NCBI RefSeq assembly: GCF_932274485.2
Contig: NC_065881.2
Span: 9,706,613-9,770,612 of the forward strand
Reading direction: 5' to 3'
DNA from: Patella vulgata
Taxonomy: Eukaryota > Mollusca > Gastropoda > Patellidae
Length of the DNA: 64,000 bases
Shown piece by piece: positions 22,898-34,950 of the stretch. The position numbers were made by a program, and so were the translations under genes. The notes under the pieces are model-generated. The model was not told the DNA's origin. It saw only the letters and a list, made by a program, of their open reading frames with translations, and made no database searches. Position 1 is the first letter of the stretch, and each line of letters opens with the position of its first letter.

Positions 22898-23206
22898 ATC
22901 TATACGATGTAAGGTAATCTGATACAAGATGCAAATACAAACCACGTCGGTGTGAATAGTTTATAGCTATATATCATCATTCTAAAACATTCCGTTGAAG
23001 ATAAAAATCGACAGAAGCGATTGAAAACTTTGTTATACCTCTCCACCCCCTCTCCCTCTCTGTCTGTAATGTTTTCATTGTTTACCGTGAAACAAAGTAT
23101 TACAGCTTTACGGTTGTGCTAATATTTTTTTAAGAGAACTGAAAACATTAGGAGTAGAATTATTTCATCATGTAATTTCTAACTTCCATTCGTGTAATTT
23201 TTTAAA

Positions 23207-23497
23207 TGAAATGAAATGGGGTTTAACGTCCTACTGTTCTGCTCCTAACCTGGGCTAATGAAGACGGGCATACGCCATACAGTGTGCGATGAGGGAAATT
23301 TTGCCCGAGCAGCGGCGCTACGGCCTACTCTTATATCGAATTCCAACTGCCAAGGGATCTTTTACGTTCACGCCAATGTGTTCACGGGACCTCGGTTTTT
23401 CGTCCCATCCGAACGACTAGACAGCTGTCCTTGTCAGGCCCTCCATCCTGCATCACTGACAAGGGAGAACCACGCCGGAAAATCTGGATGAACTTTC
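23207..23497 (-). mobile_element. SINE-II, long copy
   Basis: GAAATGAAATGGGGTTTAAC through AACCACGCCGGAAAATCTGG. It interrupts the left arm of an inverted repeat; the right arm (24800-24830) lacks it. TAAAT lies at both edges. Confidence 0.92.
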
Positions 23498-23830
23498 TAA
23501 ATTAAGACAATGTATAATCCAACTTCTTTATTTGTTCAGTGTAAATTTTAATTCTGTTTCATCTTATTTCTATTATTAAGGTGAAACATGTCTACTTCAT
23601 TGCCGCTTAACATGTTAAGCATGAACGGCAAACGAATTTAGAATTTTGATACCTCTACCTAGCAACCATCATTATGACGTCGTTTGGTGTCGCCACAATG
23701 TGCACAATTTGGCGATTGAGCGCCTGATCGAGACCATTCTGTTGATATAAACGACTCGCTCTTCGTCCGGTTGAATGGTTTGGCGGAGTGTTAAAATTAA
23801 AAAACAACGAGAGAGAGAGAGAGAGAGAGA
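23495..23830 (+). repeat. Inverted repeat, left arm
   Basis: The reverse complement of 24575-24805: ACTTCTTTATTTGTTCAGTG, GCAACCATCATTATGA, GATATAAACGACTC. It extends to 23160 beyond the SINE. Confidence 0.85.
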
Positions 23831-24092
23831 GGTGGGGTTTAACGTCCACTCGACACAAACTAGGTCATTTCAGTATTAACATGGTTCAATTTTATTTCAA
23901 TAATTCGCTTGCGCATAGGGGTGTTTAGCAGTGGAAGGAAACCAGAGGACCCGGAGAAAACCCACGAGGTTGGACAGGCGACCCTACTCCTTGTCACGTA
24001 CAACCGGGGAATCGAAACCACACCGGTTGACTCAATGACAGACCTTATGATACAGCCCGCACGTGCTAACCATTCGGCCATCCAACCCCCCA
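23811..24092 (-). mobile_element. SINE-I, full length
   Basis: (GA)n tail, GGTTTAACGTCCACTCGACA through TGCTAACCATTCGGCCATCC; a good reference copy. Confidence 0.95.
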
Positions 24093-24099
24093 AGCAACA

Positions 24100-24340
24100 T
24101 TGCACGGAGGACCTGACAAGGACAGCTGTTTAGTCGTTCGGATGGGACGAAAAACTGAAGACCTTTGTACACACTGGCGTGCATGTAAAAGATCCCTTGG
24201 CAGTTGGAATTCGATATAAGAGAAGGCCGTAGTGTCCTTGTCCGGGCAAAATTTCCCTCATAGGGCACTGTATGGTTTATGCCCGTCTTCATTAGCTCAG
24301 TTCGGAGCAGAACGTTAAACCTCATTTCATTTCATTTTTT
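24100..24340 (+). mobile_element. SINE-II, 5'-truncated
   Basis: GACAAGGACAGCTGTTTAGTC through GCAGAACGTTAAACCTCATT. It abuts the SINE-I above head to head. Confidence 0.92.
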
Positions 24341-24574
24341 ATTTCAAATATAAGCTAAACAGCAATTGTTCATTTTTTTTAAGACAAGTGCAGGATGTGG
24401 AGAATTTTATTTGATTTTCTTTTTACAGTTGGGCCAATTAATATTTATATACTGTTAGTCTATATTAACACAGGGAACAATTTTATGGATACACAGTTAC
24501 TGAGTTTAATACTAAGCGACGTTTCGACGAGGATACTCTTGTCTTTATCATCAAGTCCATCTCTCTCTCTCTCT

Positions 24575-24850
24575 CTCTCCAAATTTCAGCACCCCTTCCA
24601 ACCTTCACCAGACGAAGAATGAGTCGTTTATATCAACTTAATGTCTCGCTCTCGACCATTAAACGACTTCATAATGATGGTTGCTAGGCAGAAGTGTAAA
24701 AATTAAGAAGACGTTTTGCGTCTAAATAATAGAAATAAGATGGAATATAATTAAAATTTACACTGAACAAATAAAGAAGTTGGATTATACAATGTCTTAA
24801 TTTACAAATTACATGAATAGAAGTTAGAAATTACATAAATAGAAGTAAAA
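24575..24850 (-). repeat. Inverted repeat, right arm
   Basis: Pairs with 23160-23830 minus its SINE; AAGAAGTTGGATTATACAAT and TGATGGTTGCTAGGC are shared in reverse. Confidence 0.85.
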
Positions 24851-24924
24851 AATTACATGAACAGAAGTTAGACGAAAGCACGTTAGAATTTTGAATCTAA
24901 TATTATTATACCGCCATATAAATC

Positions 24925-25850
24925 TACCTTGCTTTCAAACAAAATATATAAATTATTAATTTGTACGACTGCACAGTTTGAAAGAGCATGTGTTATTATA
25001 TATCATGACATTGAATGGGGATTGTAAGTTACCGTCAAATGACTGCCAAATAATTATCCATGTACATTAATATTAGATTTTATAATAACTGAATATAAAG
25101 GATGTTATACCTATTAACTTTCCCTGATTGAACACAATGTTATATAATATCAATAATAAAAGTTACCTTTACATTATGATCTGTTATGCATCAATAGATA
25201 TATTTGAATTTTAATAATTCAGTTACCACAAAACGAAAGCGCGTGTAATTGATACTTAGGATTTCATCAAGCATATAGAATACAGATCAACATAAAAGAT
25301 CAAGCAAATCGATACATCCGGCGCCTTCCAATAGGTGTTTTGTGATAAAATAGAAATGTGTAGCAATAGCTCAGCTTATTTTCTCTGTTTATGTGATTAA
25401 CCATGTAACAAATAGCAATATTTATTTGCATTTATTAACGCGGCCACTTAAGATCATAAGTTCTGTCATTGAGTCAAGTGGTATGGTTTCGATTCCCCGC
25501 ATGATCATGACAAGGAATAGAGTCGCCTGTTTAAATTATTACTCATCGAGCCACCGCGGCTCTCTAAATCTATACGAAATAAGGTAATCTGATACGAGAC
25601 GCGAATAAAAAACCACGCCGGTGTGTATATTTTACAGCTATATATCATCATTCTAAAACATTCCGTCGACACAGGCGATTGAAAACTTTGTTATACCCCC
25701 CCCCCCCCCACACACACACACCTGCTCTCCCTCTCTGTCTGTTATGTTTTCATTGTTTACCTTGAAACAAAGTATTACACATTTACGGTTGTGCTAATAT
25801 TTTTTTAAGAGAACTCAAAACGTTATGTTTATTTATTTTTTCAACGTATA
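24925..25850 (+). repeat. Direct segmental duplication, copy 2
   Basis: Matches 21775-23155 with ~350 bp missing across the SINE-I, leaving a SINE-I start fused to the SINE-II head scrap (25440-25572). Confidence 0.85.
25442..25572 (+). mobile_element. SINE-I start fused to SINE-II head
   Basis: AGATCATAAGTTCTGTCATT and GATTCCCCGCATGATCATGA run into TACTCATCGAGCCACCGCGG; a deletion joined them relative to copy 1. Confidence 0.8.
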
Positions 25851-25876
25851 TTTTTTATATATTTCCCAGGGAGTAT

Positions 25877-26044
25877 AATTATTTCACCTGTTACTATAAT
25901 ATCCGATTATTTAATTCTGGATTGTACTTTTGATGAAATTCTTGTCTTAACATTCAAGTAAATCATTATGTAAAAAATTCAATTTCATCAAAAGTACAAA
26001 TCAGAATTAAATGAACGGATATTATAGTAAGAGATGAAATAATT
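25877..26044. mobile_element. Palindromic MITE, 168 bp
   Basis: Arms of ~66 bp (AATTATTTCACCTGTTACTA at the left; TTACTTGAATGTTAAG lies in the central loop on the minus strand) pair almost end to end. Confidence 0.8.
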
Positions 26045-26049
26045 CTCTT

Positions 26050-27265
26050 TTTATTTATAATTTACTAAATGTGTAAATATATAAATATTATTATGTTGTA
26101 TTTGATAATTATTTATAGTGACGTGATGACATTACCTTTATTGATCTACGTAATTGTTCATGAATACAAATGGCCTGAAGATGATTAATTTTAGTACGAA
26201 CAGAAAGCGCTAGCCGTTAAATTAGTATATTAATGTGTTTCTTTAATTTAATTTATAAATATATATATATATTAACTGGGTCTTGTATTACCTATACATT
26301 TATATATAAAATTACAAATTGATTAAAAGGGTTGAATAATACGTACGTACATTGAAATAAATTCTTCTTTTTTCGTTTTATTAAAAATCAATGCTTATCA
26401 TTTAATCCGATTTTAACAAGAACGGACGGCTTTGTTAATTTAAAAATAAAATCTTTTACACTCTTTTGCTTTTTGTAGTTGATATTTACATCGTATTTAT
26501 TATCTTTTAGCAATCTTTTAAATATTGACTTAACGTCTATACTATGTCCATCTTTTAAATAGTGACTCAACGTCTATAATATATCCATCTTTTAAGGTCA
26601 ACATATCTTCAACTAATCTTACTATACATAAAATAGGGTTTTACATAACCGCTGACGAACAAAAAAAAATAACAATGCCTAATTCATTAATACTCATTTC
26701 AATATATCACTAATTGTAAGTGCAGGAGGACCGCACTACACCCAAAACAAAAATCTACAAGATAAACCTGCGGAAAAGACAGACAATAGACATTGCACCA
26801 AATAAACATATCAAATCAAGTGAATGGATCCAGGGGCCAGTCGTATATCCTTAATTAGAAGTTTAAAATCTGTAAAATGTTGACATCTAGTGAATAAATA
26901 TTCAACATCTTATTACATTGTTGTACAAACTGGATAACTTTACCTATCTTAAATAACTTTGTCTTTGACCATAATATATTATGGTACAATCTTATAATCT
27001 AAGTCAATACATTTACAATGTTTATAATTACAAAACACGTTTCTCCACATGATAGGAAAATTACTCAAGAAACCCTTCTTCTCCCAATAATTTAAACAAA
27101 AAGGTTCTATAAATTTATAGCTGAGCAGCTTTTAATAACATAATTTAGATGTGATATTTCTTACTCAAATATTTAAATGTCGAATTTTAAATGTATTTAA
27201 AGATACATTATGGGGGATTCGATAACGAGTTGGCAGTTCTCACTATAATAATTAAAAACTAGATA
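26050..27265. other. No gene recognised
   Basis: Very AT-rich. One minus frame of 60 codons (26570-26388; DGHSIDVKSIFKRLLKDN) has no family match. Confidence 0.4.
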
Positions 27266-27269
27266 ATGT

Positions 27270-27605
27270 AAAGGCAATTTGCTGAAAATTTAATTCAAAT
27301 TGATCCACTATGAAACGAGAACTAAGGGAGTGAAATTTCCAACTAGCCCCGATCATCATTACTAAAAAGTCAGTGCGATAAACAGCGTAGTCTCGGTTAT
27401 CCAGTTAATCGTTAAATCTTGAAGGAAAGTTATGCAGTACATTTGCTCACAATCCACTAAAGATCGCAGACTAGCGATGCCATCTAGAGTTGATTATGGT
27501 CTGGATAGGTTTATAATGTCTAATTAATAATTTAGATAACATTTCAGCCCTAAAGAAAGACCTGCAATAGACGGATTTAGCTCTTGGATAATGTATGTTT
27601 AATAA
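27270..27605 (+). repeat. Copy of the intron sequence found at 60560-60885
   Basis: CTAGCGATGCCATCTAGAGT, GGTCTGGATAGGTT and CTGCAATAGACGGATTTAGC match the sequence just upstream of exon 2 of the plus-strand F5/8C gene. No exon follows here. Confidence 0.85.
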
Positions 27606-27846
27606 CGTTTAAACTAATACACGAAATAACCAATGTTCCGACGCCTAGATTTGAAATGTCAGTTCCATGGAGCCTTTCAATAATAATTTGAAAATGCCAA
27701 AGTGCATTATTGGATAGTGCCTATCCATCTTACTAAATTAAAATGATTTTTTTTCCCAATATAAAATACTCTTAGCTCCTATATTAATCATCATAACCTC
27801 AAAACCATAAATACTTTGCATATGGCGTATCTAATATTATAGGACT

Positions 27847-27948
27847 GACTGGGTTTCGATTCCCCGGTTGTACGTGACAGGTAGTAGGATCGTCCGTCCA
27901 GCCTCGTGGGTTTTCTCCAGGTCCTCCGGTTTGCCCCAACTACATTCA
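27847..27948 (+). mobile_element. SINE-I fragment
   Basis: GGGTTTCGATTCCCCGGTTG to CCAGGTCCTCCGGTTTG. Confidence 0.85.
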
Positions 27949-27949
27949 A

Positions 27950-29340
27950 GTTGGTTTAAATTACTCTCAACCATCATTGGAGAATACTGACTTTACCAAT
28001 TCATAATTTCTAACAATTGTGCTATACCTGCGTTAACCGTTGTAAGCTTGGATTAAATTGGCATATATTTTGTAGATACAAACCCAGTCTTAGTATTATC
28101 TAAAATATAAGCTACTTCTCTAATGACTGAAATAATGAACATATCAATGTTGACGTGTTTATGTATTATTAAACAATGGTTGTATAGTTATATTTACTAT
28201 TGAATCTGGAAAGGGTCTTGTACCTTATTTTTTTTAAAAATCATCCCAATATTATAATAAGTATTTATAAAAATCTGGTAAATGCTTCAATAACTTTTTT
28301 TGTATATAATACATTTAAAATATCTTTACCAAGATTTAACTCACCGTCTCTGTTAAAAAATAAATCATTGTATTTTTCCATATATGAACATACTGTTCAA
28401 TACTAAATTTAATTAACTATTTTTAACTTTACTCTCAAGATTAAGATCAGGAGAGCTCAGTTATTCCCAATCACCGACGTTTGTTTTATACTAGGAGGTT
28501 ACGTATAGCCATACTTATTTCAGTTTCAATATCTCGGGGTATTGGTAGAACTGACATAAGAAAATACAATTTAGTTAAAACTGAAGATTGTACAATTTGC
28601 CATGTAAGGTTAGATTTCGTTTACTCCATAAATAAGAATTTGTTTGATTTTTGTAAATTTAGTATCCCAGTTCATATTTCCACAATACTACTTATTCGGT
28701 CCAAGATATACATCTAGAATAAGCATGCACTCAGTAACAATATTAACTGGTATATTAAAGCTATATACAATATTGACTGTAGGGAGTTCAAGAGTTTGTA
28801 TATCAGTGAAATCTCTTTACAACCTATAATGCCTTTAAGAGGAGATTGTTATAAAATAATAGTGAATGGTTCTGTTGTTACATATAGCATGGCTGATACT
28901 GGACATGCCTGATTTATACTTCTTGACCAGCGAAAGAAGGGAGGCACATGACCATTACACTTTACATTACTTATTGTATTACTCTTAATCAATCATATAA
29001 ATATGTCACCAAACCCAAAATGCCTCAATACAGTAAAAAGATAGTTGTGACTAACCCAACAAAGGCTTTTTCTGCATCAAGTTTCATAACAAATCCATCT
29101 TTCAAAGTCAACATAGTCGATTACATCTCTTATACTTGCAATAGTCTCAGCAATTTTATATCGTCAATATATTCTAAAAAGAAGTTTATCTGGGTATTTG
29201 TGTCGATATATATATATATCACATGTTATATCGCTCGATATTGTCTTAGAGCTATACTGCTTGCTTTAATTGTAGTCATAAACGGGTCTAAAACCTCATT
29301 TAAATCATCACCTGTAATACTGGGCCCTTATTCACGAAAA
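27950..29340. other. AT-rich stretch with unrecognised open frames
   Basis: Plus frames at 28481-28717 and 28948-29394 (148 codons) are open but low in complexity, and the second ends inside a MITE. No family is recognised, so I do not call them genes. Confidence 0.3.
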
Positions 29341-29352
29341 CTTAAACTAAGA

Positions 29353-29457
29353 TACAATCGAAATTTTAAGAAATACTGCAATTCGATTGGCTGACCAGTA
29401 AAATCAATTTGCATATATCCAATGAAGTTGCAGTATTTCTTAAAATTTCGGTTGTAA
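29353..29457. mobile_element. Short palindromic MITE
   Basis: Two 38-bp arms (ACAATCGAAATTTTAAGAAA and its complement at 29430-29455) around a ~28-bp loop. Confidence 0.8.
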
Positions 29458-29849
29458 CTGAGTAATAAATAAAAAAATAAATATAAACGAAAATATTAGC
29501 AAATTAAATGTGTTTACCATCCCCGCTCTTGTGCATCGCCACCAATCTTTAAAACGGATGTCTTCCAAATAACTAAAGCACAAGCATGATAATCAGAACA
29601 ATTTGGAAATAAAATAGAAAAAAAATATTTTGATGCAGGGGATCTGATTTATATTGTTATACCTAAATGGGATTATATACCCGAAATTGGTATCAATAAA
29701 AAAAAAGCCTATAATCCAAGTTGATCAATTGGGTTACGGAACATTCAAAAGGGGGTAGTGCCAGTTTGAGGTAATGCTAAAGGGATAATAACGTACGAAA
29801 CTGGGATCCCTCGGTCACTTATATGGGATGTCACCCTGACCTTAGAGCA

Positions 29850-30220
29850 GACGATACCAGACGATGTCTCTGAGCTTACAAACATATAGACTGTTGTTTC
29901 ATACTATTGATCGGATATAGTGTTTGAGGTGGTATATATAGACGGCTACATATACTATATATATATATACCTTTTAATGATATACTGATTCACGTCCCGT
30001 ATGATAATATGATAGCATTAGATGCAATACTCCTGTGGTATATTTATGCAAGTGTTTATACATATAGCAAATATAGTTTGTCTATTTAGTTTAATTGATA
30101 GATAGTTGTCCTTAACTAAGTCAATGTCCTGAAGTTATAGTTTAAATTGCTTTGTATTGAAATGAGCATAAAACATCTTTGAATCCGGGATTTCAACGTT
30201 TCATACAATTATGATTAACT
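29850..30220 (+). repeat. Segmental duplication, copy 1
   Basis: Shares TTTGTCTATTTAGTTTAATT, GTCCTTAACTAAG and TTCAAC..CATACAATT with 34555-34950. Confidence 0.85.
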
Positions 30221-30224
30221 AGGA

Positions 30225-31560
30225 TTAAGGCTATCTTAAAAAGAGAAATTTACAATGAAACAAACGCATTTGGAGAATAATAAATATAATTTTAGAAATT
30301 GGCTACAAAAAAGTCAAATTGTGGACAATCCCATTCAGAGCAATTAATATATCTTTTTTTTAGCATTGATAAAAGCAGAAAGCTGACAATGCTGCTTTCG
30401 ACAGAGTTACATTCCAGAGAGTAATACATTTTTTTTTATTGACAACGCTATATTGTAGGTTGGGAATCAGATAATACAGCAAACGATTGCCTTACCAATG
30501 GGAACATTTCGCGCCCTATTAATGTCAATGAACATTTATATAGATACGAATTCTGTTTTCACGAATATAAAAAGAAAAACTGATTATAAAGTATCTAAAA
30601 GTCTAAACTATACCCTCCGATACATTGTTGACATAACAACTCAATATCAAAGGAGTTATGAGGCTCCAAAGGTACAATTGGTGGTCATGTTTAATTTATG
30701 CAAATTACCCTCTTTCCCCGGACTGAAAATCAAAGAACTTTGGACATGTTGCAGAGGATCATCTCACGAACACAAAGGAACCAAGAAACCTTCTTTTGCA
30801 ATTTGTTCTAGGTTGCCCTAAATTTAACGTAGATTGACTGGACTAAAAGAACTGACTTTAATTTCGGTATTTTCAACAAAATGGATAAATTTTGCATTGA
30901 AGTTCTAAAATACCCGTCACTTTATAGTAACATACCAGATCATATTCTATATAATGTATTCTATTCACCATACTCCTCGCAGTGTTTCGTTTTATTGAGC
31001 TAATCCCACTACTCACTGCTGTAAACAAGGCAAATCCTAGTTCTAAATTATGACTGGTCAATAGTCCGATTAACAACCAATACCTTACTGCGTAACAATA
31101 CCAAACAGAGCTCCAAATTGGACCAAATATGTTTACATAACGTTACGTCATGAGTCACGATTTTATTATGTCCAATTAACCAGTGTATAGCAGAATGTTG
31201 TAGTAAAACTAATTGTGTGACAAACGAGGCTATCAGTACGGATGTAATGTAAACAATACTGTTTCAAGTCGAACAACACTTTCACCGTTTTTAATACGGT
31301 ACCTTAAATCACTATCCAAAGTTTTAGGCAAGATCCCTCATTAAACGAAGTGTTGTCATGTTGTTGTACTTGGGATAGATTTGATTGAACGGGAAGAATA
31401 GACACACTCCCTCAAAAGCGCAAGTATTAGAAGCTAATCCAGCAATGGCCAGAGAGGGATTTCTCGGACATTGCTTCAGGAATATGTCTATTCACAGGCA
31501 TTACGATTTTTAGCAATATATAAGAACTATTTCTTTCTAGAATCAGATCTTTTTTATTTT
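30225..31560. other. No gene recognised
   Basis: A plus frame of 107 codons at 30498-30821 has no recognised domain. No repeat family is identified. Confidence 0.4.
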
Positions 31561-31589
31561 AAATGCTCTGACAAAGGTGGAATATAAAT

Positions 31590-31680
31590 TTCTTCAACAT
31601 ACCAAGTTTGACCTTTCTTACAAGCATATATACGATAGCTGATTATATTTTGTGCAATGATATAATTAAATAATACCCTT
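31590..31680 (+). repeat. Three-copy dispersed repeat, copy 1
   Basis: CAACATACCAAGTTTGA and TTTTGTGCAATGATATA. Other copies are at 32485-32550 and 35155-35245. Confidence 0.8.
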
Positions 31681-31854
31681 TTTGTTCCTAAATTGTTAAA
31701 TCTAAAAATTTGGCGCATTCCTAAGTGTGTGATAAATATATAACTCTTATCTATTTAAAAGATATTTTAATACTGGATAACATATTTACATGTAAAATTC
31801 TACATAGGAACGTCATTTGGTTGGGTATAGTAACGTCTATCTATAGATGCTCCT

Positions 31855-31950
31855 ACTAGGTCTCACAGGACCTCTCTCGAGGTCCGGGCCGAATTCCCTC
31901 CAGGTCTCACAGGACCTCTCTACCAGGTCTCCCTACGTCTGCCTTTTAGG
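31855..31950. repeat. 45-bp tandem duplication
   Basis: AGGTCTCACAGGACCTCTC occurs at about 31858 and 31903. Confidence 0.85.
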
Positions 31951-32321
31951 TCTCCTTAAACCCGATTGTAAACTAGGCTTTTTATAATGCCATAGTTAAT
32001 AGAATTAGTAATCAGAACAATGAAAACTAATTATTAAACGTCACACATCTTAACTCTAGACAATAAGTGTCAAACTTAATTCTTATGTCATATAATTTGT
32101 CTAAAGGCACGCCGATTATACAAGTTTGTATAACATATTACATCTTACATAATACTATGTCAAAAAGTCCACACCTGCTACGGATTAACTGTTACAATTA
32201 ATATGTCCCTTAATATGTCCAAAATGAGATACAAAATAAAATATTAAATCAGAATACAAAATAAAATATTAAATCAGAATACAATATTAAAATTTAGATA
32301 CCAAATGATATTTTATTACAA

Positions 32322-32440
32322 GTGAGGGTTTGGGGTGGTGGTGAATTGTCTAACCGTTTAACGCGTGCACGTGGAATCACAAGATCTGACATTGCGTCAA
32401 ATGGCGAGGTGTCGATTCCCCGCTTGATCGTCTCGGAATT
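32322..32440 (+). mobile_element. SINE-I head fragment
   Basis: GTGGTGAATTGTCTAACCG, AATCACAAGATCTGACATTG, GTCGATTCCCCGCTTGATC. Confidence 0.75.
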
Positions 32441-32484
32441 ATCGCCCTCATTATACCTTTTTTAAAAATACATTTTGAAAGTTC

Positions 32485-32550
32485 CACTTCTTAAACATAC
32501 CCATATATAGCTTATTATATTTTGTGCAATGATATAGTTAAATACTACAT
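32485..32550 (+). repeat. Three-copy dispersed repeat, copy 2
   Basis: TAGCTTATTATATTTTGTGC followed by AATGATATAGTTAAATAC. Confidence 0.75.
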
Positions 32551-32689
32551 ATTTCGATTGCTTCCGTGTATTCAGTATTACTTGTTCTATGTTTTATAGA
32601 AATAAGGACTATTACACTTGAATGTTTTCACACGTCTATAATGTTTTGATCCTATTTTTGACTACTGCATATTACAGCAAAATATTTTA

Positions 32690-32765
32690 TTAGCCTGTAC
32701 CAGTGGGTAAAACTGGAAGTCACGTGTTCGATCACTGTGTTCACAGAGAAAGATCATCTGGATTT
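32690..32765 (+). mobile_element. SINE-II head remnant
   Basis: CCAGTGGGTAAAACTGGAAG, CGTGTTCGATCACTG and GAGAAAGATCATCTGGATTT resemble the family head. Confidence 0.45.
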
Positions 32766-33282
32766 GTCGCCATATTTATCAAGTTGAAAATGTAAATCTC
32801 CACCAATTATTAATTAAAACGTGTCATGTTTACACTATACCTTTTGTAAATATTTCAGTAAGTTTGTAAAATAAGTATATAGGTCATTGTCAGGTATACG
32901 GCTATATGTATCAACTTAAACTAAGATGTCAATTACAGATATTTATTCCCAAAATGTTAAAATACCCTATATCATCTGAAAGAGTTTTAATAAGGTCTAT
33001 GTTGTTGCAACTGTTTAAAACAAATATCAATTCTGTGGAGTTAGTTCTACCATGTTAATAAAATATGCCGTCAGCCCATTCGCTCTGCCAATTGGTTTCA
33101 TATCATACACTACAAAAAGTTTGGTGAAGGAAATTAACAGCGCTTTATTGTTCGTTTAACCAATTAAATATCTTTTTTTTTCTTCTAAGCAATTTCGAAT
33201 TCCTCTTATATTGATGAATATAAATTTAAGTGGCGTAATTTACTGATATATAAAAGTAAATAAACACATTTGAAGCTATGTG

Positions 33283-33567
33283 GTATATAGTATGGATGGC
33301 TGAATGGTTAGCGTGTGTGCGCTGTATCATAAAGTCTGTCATTGAGTCACCTGGTGTGGTTTCGATTTTCCGGGTGTACGTGACAAGTAGTAGCCTATGG
33401 TCGCCTGTCCAACCTCGTGGGTTTTCTCCGGGTCCTCCGGTTTCCCCCCACTGCTAAAGACCCCTACGCGAAAGCAAATTATTGAAATAAAATTAAACCA
33501 TATGTTAGTCCAGAAATGACCTAGTTTGTGTCAAGTGAACGTTAAACCCCATTTCTCTCTCTCTCAT
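33283..33567 (+). mobile_element. SINE-I, full length with target duplication
   Basis: ATGGCTGAATGGTTAGCGTG head to GTTAAACCCCATTTCTCTCT. CTATGTG lies at 33276-33282 and 33568-33574. Confidence 0.95.
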
Positions 33568-33740
33568 CTATGTGTAGGGAAGTCAGGTTTGAAAACATAA
33601 TTGCATAATCGAATAACAATAATACATTATTTCGACATACGTCTAGAGAATACATTAATATAATTATAAGTCTGATATACAGGTTATGCTTGAATGTAAG
33701 GCATAAATACCCATCATTCAATGTCATTTTAAGACATCAA

Positions 33741-34155
33741 AGTGGCGTTCTCATGGCGCTGCTGCGATCGTATAGAACCAGAAAATGCACAAGGTCGCCG
33801 GCAAACGTGAACACAACGCGAGACAGTGTTCCAAAAAATTACAAACTTGAAAAAAGCCGCGTTCTTATTGCGACCTGTGCGATTATACCGCGATCTAACG
33901 GCGAGCCAGTCGCGAACTATCAGCGCTTATGGCGTTTCTGTTTGAGATTCTCACAGCTTTCCAGGTCACATCACAGAACCTTGGCGTTTGTTTGGAACAT
34001 GCTCAAAGCAAACGCCGTGACGTGGTTATCATTGGCGAGCATGCATATCACAAGCTCACAACACGTTATCTGGAGATTCTGCCACGCTTTTACCACGTTT
34101 ATGGCGATCTTGGGACCATTGTCCGTCGCCATACCAGCACAGTAAGAACGCCACT
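33741..34155. mobile_element. GC-richer element with inverted ends, 415 bp
   Basis: AGTGGCGTTCTCATGGCGCT at the left pairs with AGTAAGAACGCCACT at the right: 11 bp perfect, then imperfect. Base composition is clearly richer in G+C than both flanks. No target duplication is evident. Confidence 0.65.
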
Positions 34156-34204
34156 CCGGGGATATAAAAGGGTAATATACTACATACGACGTGGAAAACC
34201 TTAA

Positions 34205-34350
34205 CATGTCCACCTTGTGAGAGGGGGAATAACTCATATATTAGAGTTGTCAGAGGGGGAATAACTCCTATATCAGAGTTTATGAAACACACATAATAAG
34301 AAAAGAATATTTTGCATAAACACACATAATAAGAAAAGAATATTTTGCAT
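34205..34350. repeat. Two short tandem duplications side by side
   Basis: AGAGGGGGAATAACTC (two units of ~40 bp) and CACATAATAAGAAAAGAATA (two units of 33 bp). Confidence 0.9.
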
Positions 34351-34554
34351 ATAAATAACTGTCTTAATGTAGCCACGATTACTAGTTTTCTTTAGTGTGT
34401 ACGAGTACCAAGTTACTTCTATATTTATATGAAAAAGGCTATAAATATCTGTAATCTATAAGAAATAGATTACAGATAGTGTGTGTGTGTGTGTGTGTGT
34501 GAAATAGCTTTATTTAACGTCCGCTGCCAGATAGTAGAGAGTGAGTGGCCTTAT

Positions 34555-34950
34555 AGCAGACGATGTTTTTGACTGCTGTTAGATACTATTGATCTGGTAT
34601 GGTTTATATAGACGACTATATATGCTATACCTTTTAGCATTAGACGCAATCACTGTGGTATATTGATCGGGAATACTGTTTGAAGGGTATATATAGGCGA
34701 CTATATAGATACAAACAAGTATCTAATTCAATAGTATACGTCACGTGTGATATATGTATGTAAGTGTTTATAGATATAAAACAGTTATAGCAAACATAAT
34801 TTGTCTATTTAGTTTAATTGATAGATAATTGTCCTTAACTAAGATAATGTCGCAAGGGTATAAGATAATTTGAATTGCTTTGTAGTGAAAATAAGCATGC
34901 AAAATCATAGAATCATGGATTTCAACTGTCATACAATTTTGATTAACATT
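34555..34950 (+). repeat. Segmental duplication, copy 2
   Basis: Partner of 29850-30220, with a ~60-bp internal expansion around a repeated TATATAGGCGACTATATA motif. Confidence 0.85.

Larger units (their letters stand above)
21775..23155 (+). repeat. Direct segmental duplication, copy 1
   Basis: Matches 24925-25850: AAACAAAATATATAAATTAT, ATACATCCGGCGCCTTC, ATGTGATTCACCATG. It contains a longer SINE-I than copy 2. Confidence 0.85.

Noticed and set aside
28948-29394. 148-codon plus-strand frame
   Set aside because: AT-rich, low complexity, and its end lies in a palindromic MITE; no recognisable domain.
33283-33360. tRNA gene (box A and box B present)
   Set aside because: It is the head of a SINE: no cloverleaf closure, and the same body and tail recur many times.
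33690-34145. 151-codon plus-strand frame
   Set aside because: It coincides with the GC-richer inverted-repeat element; openness is explained by composition, and frames overlap on both strands.
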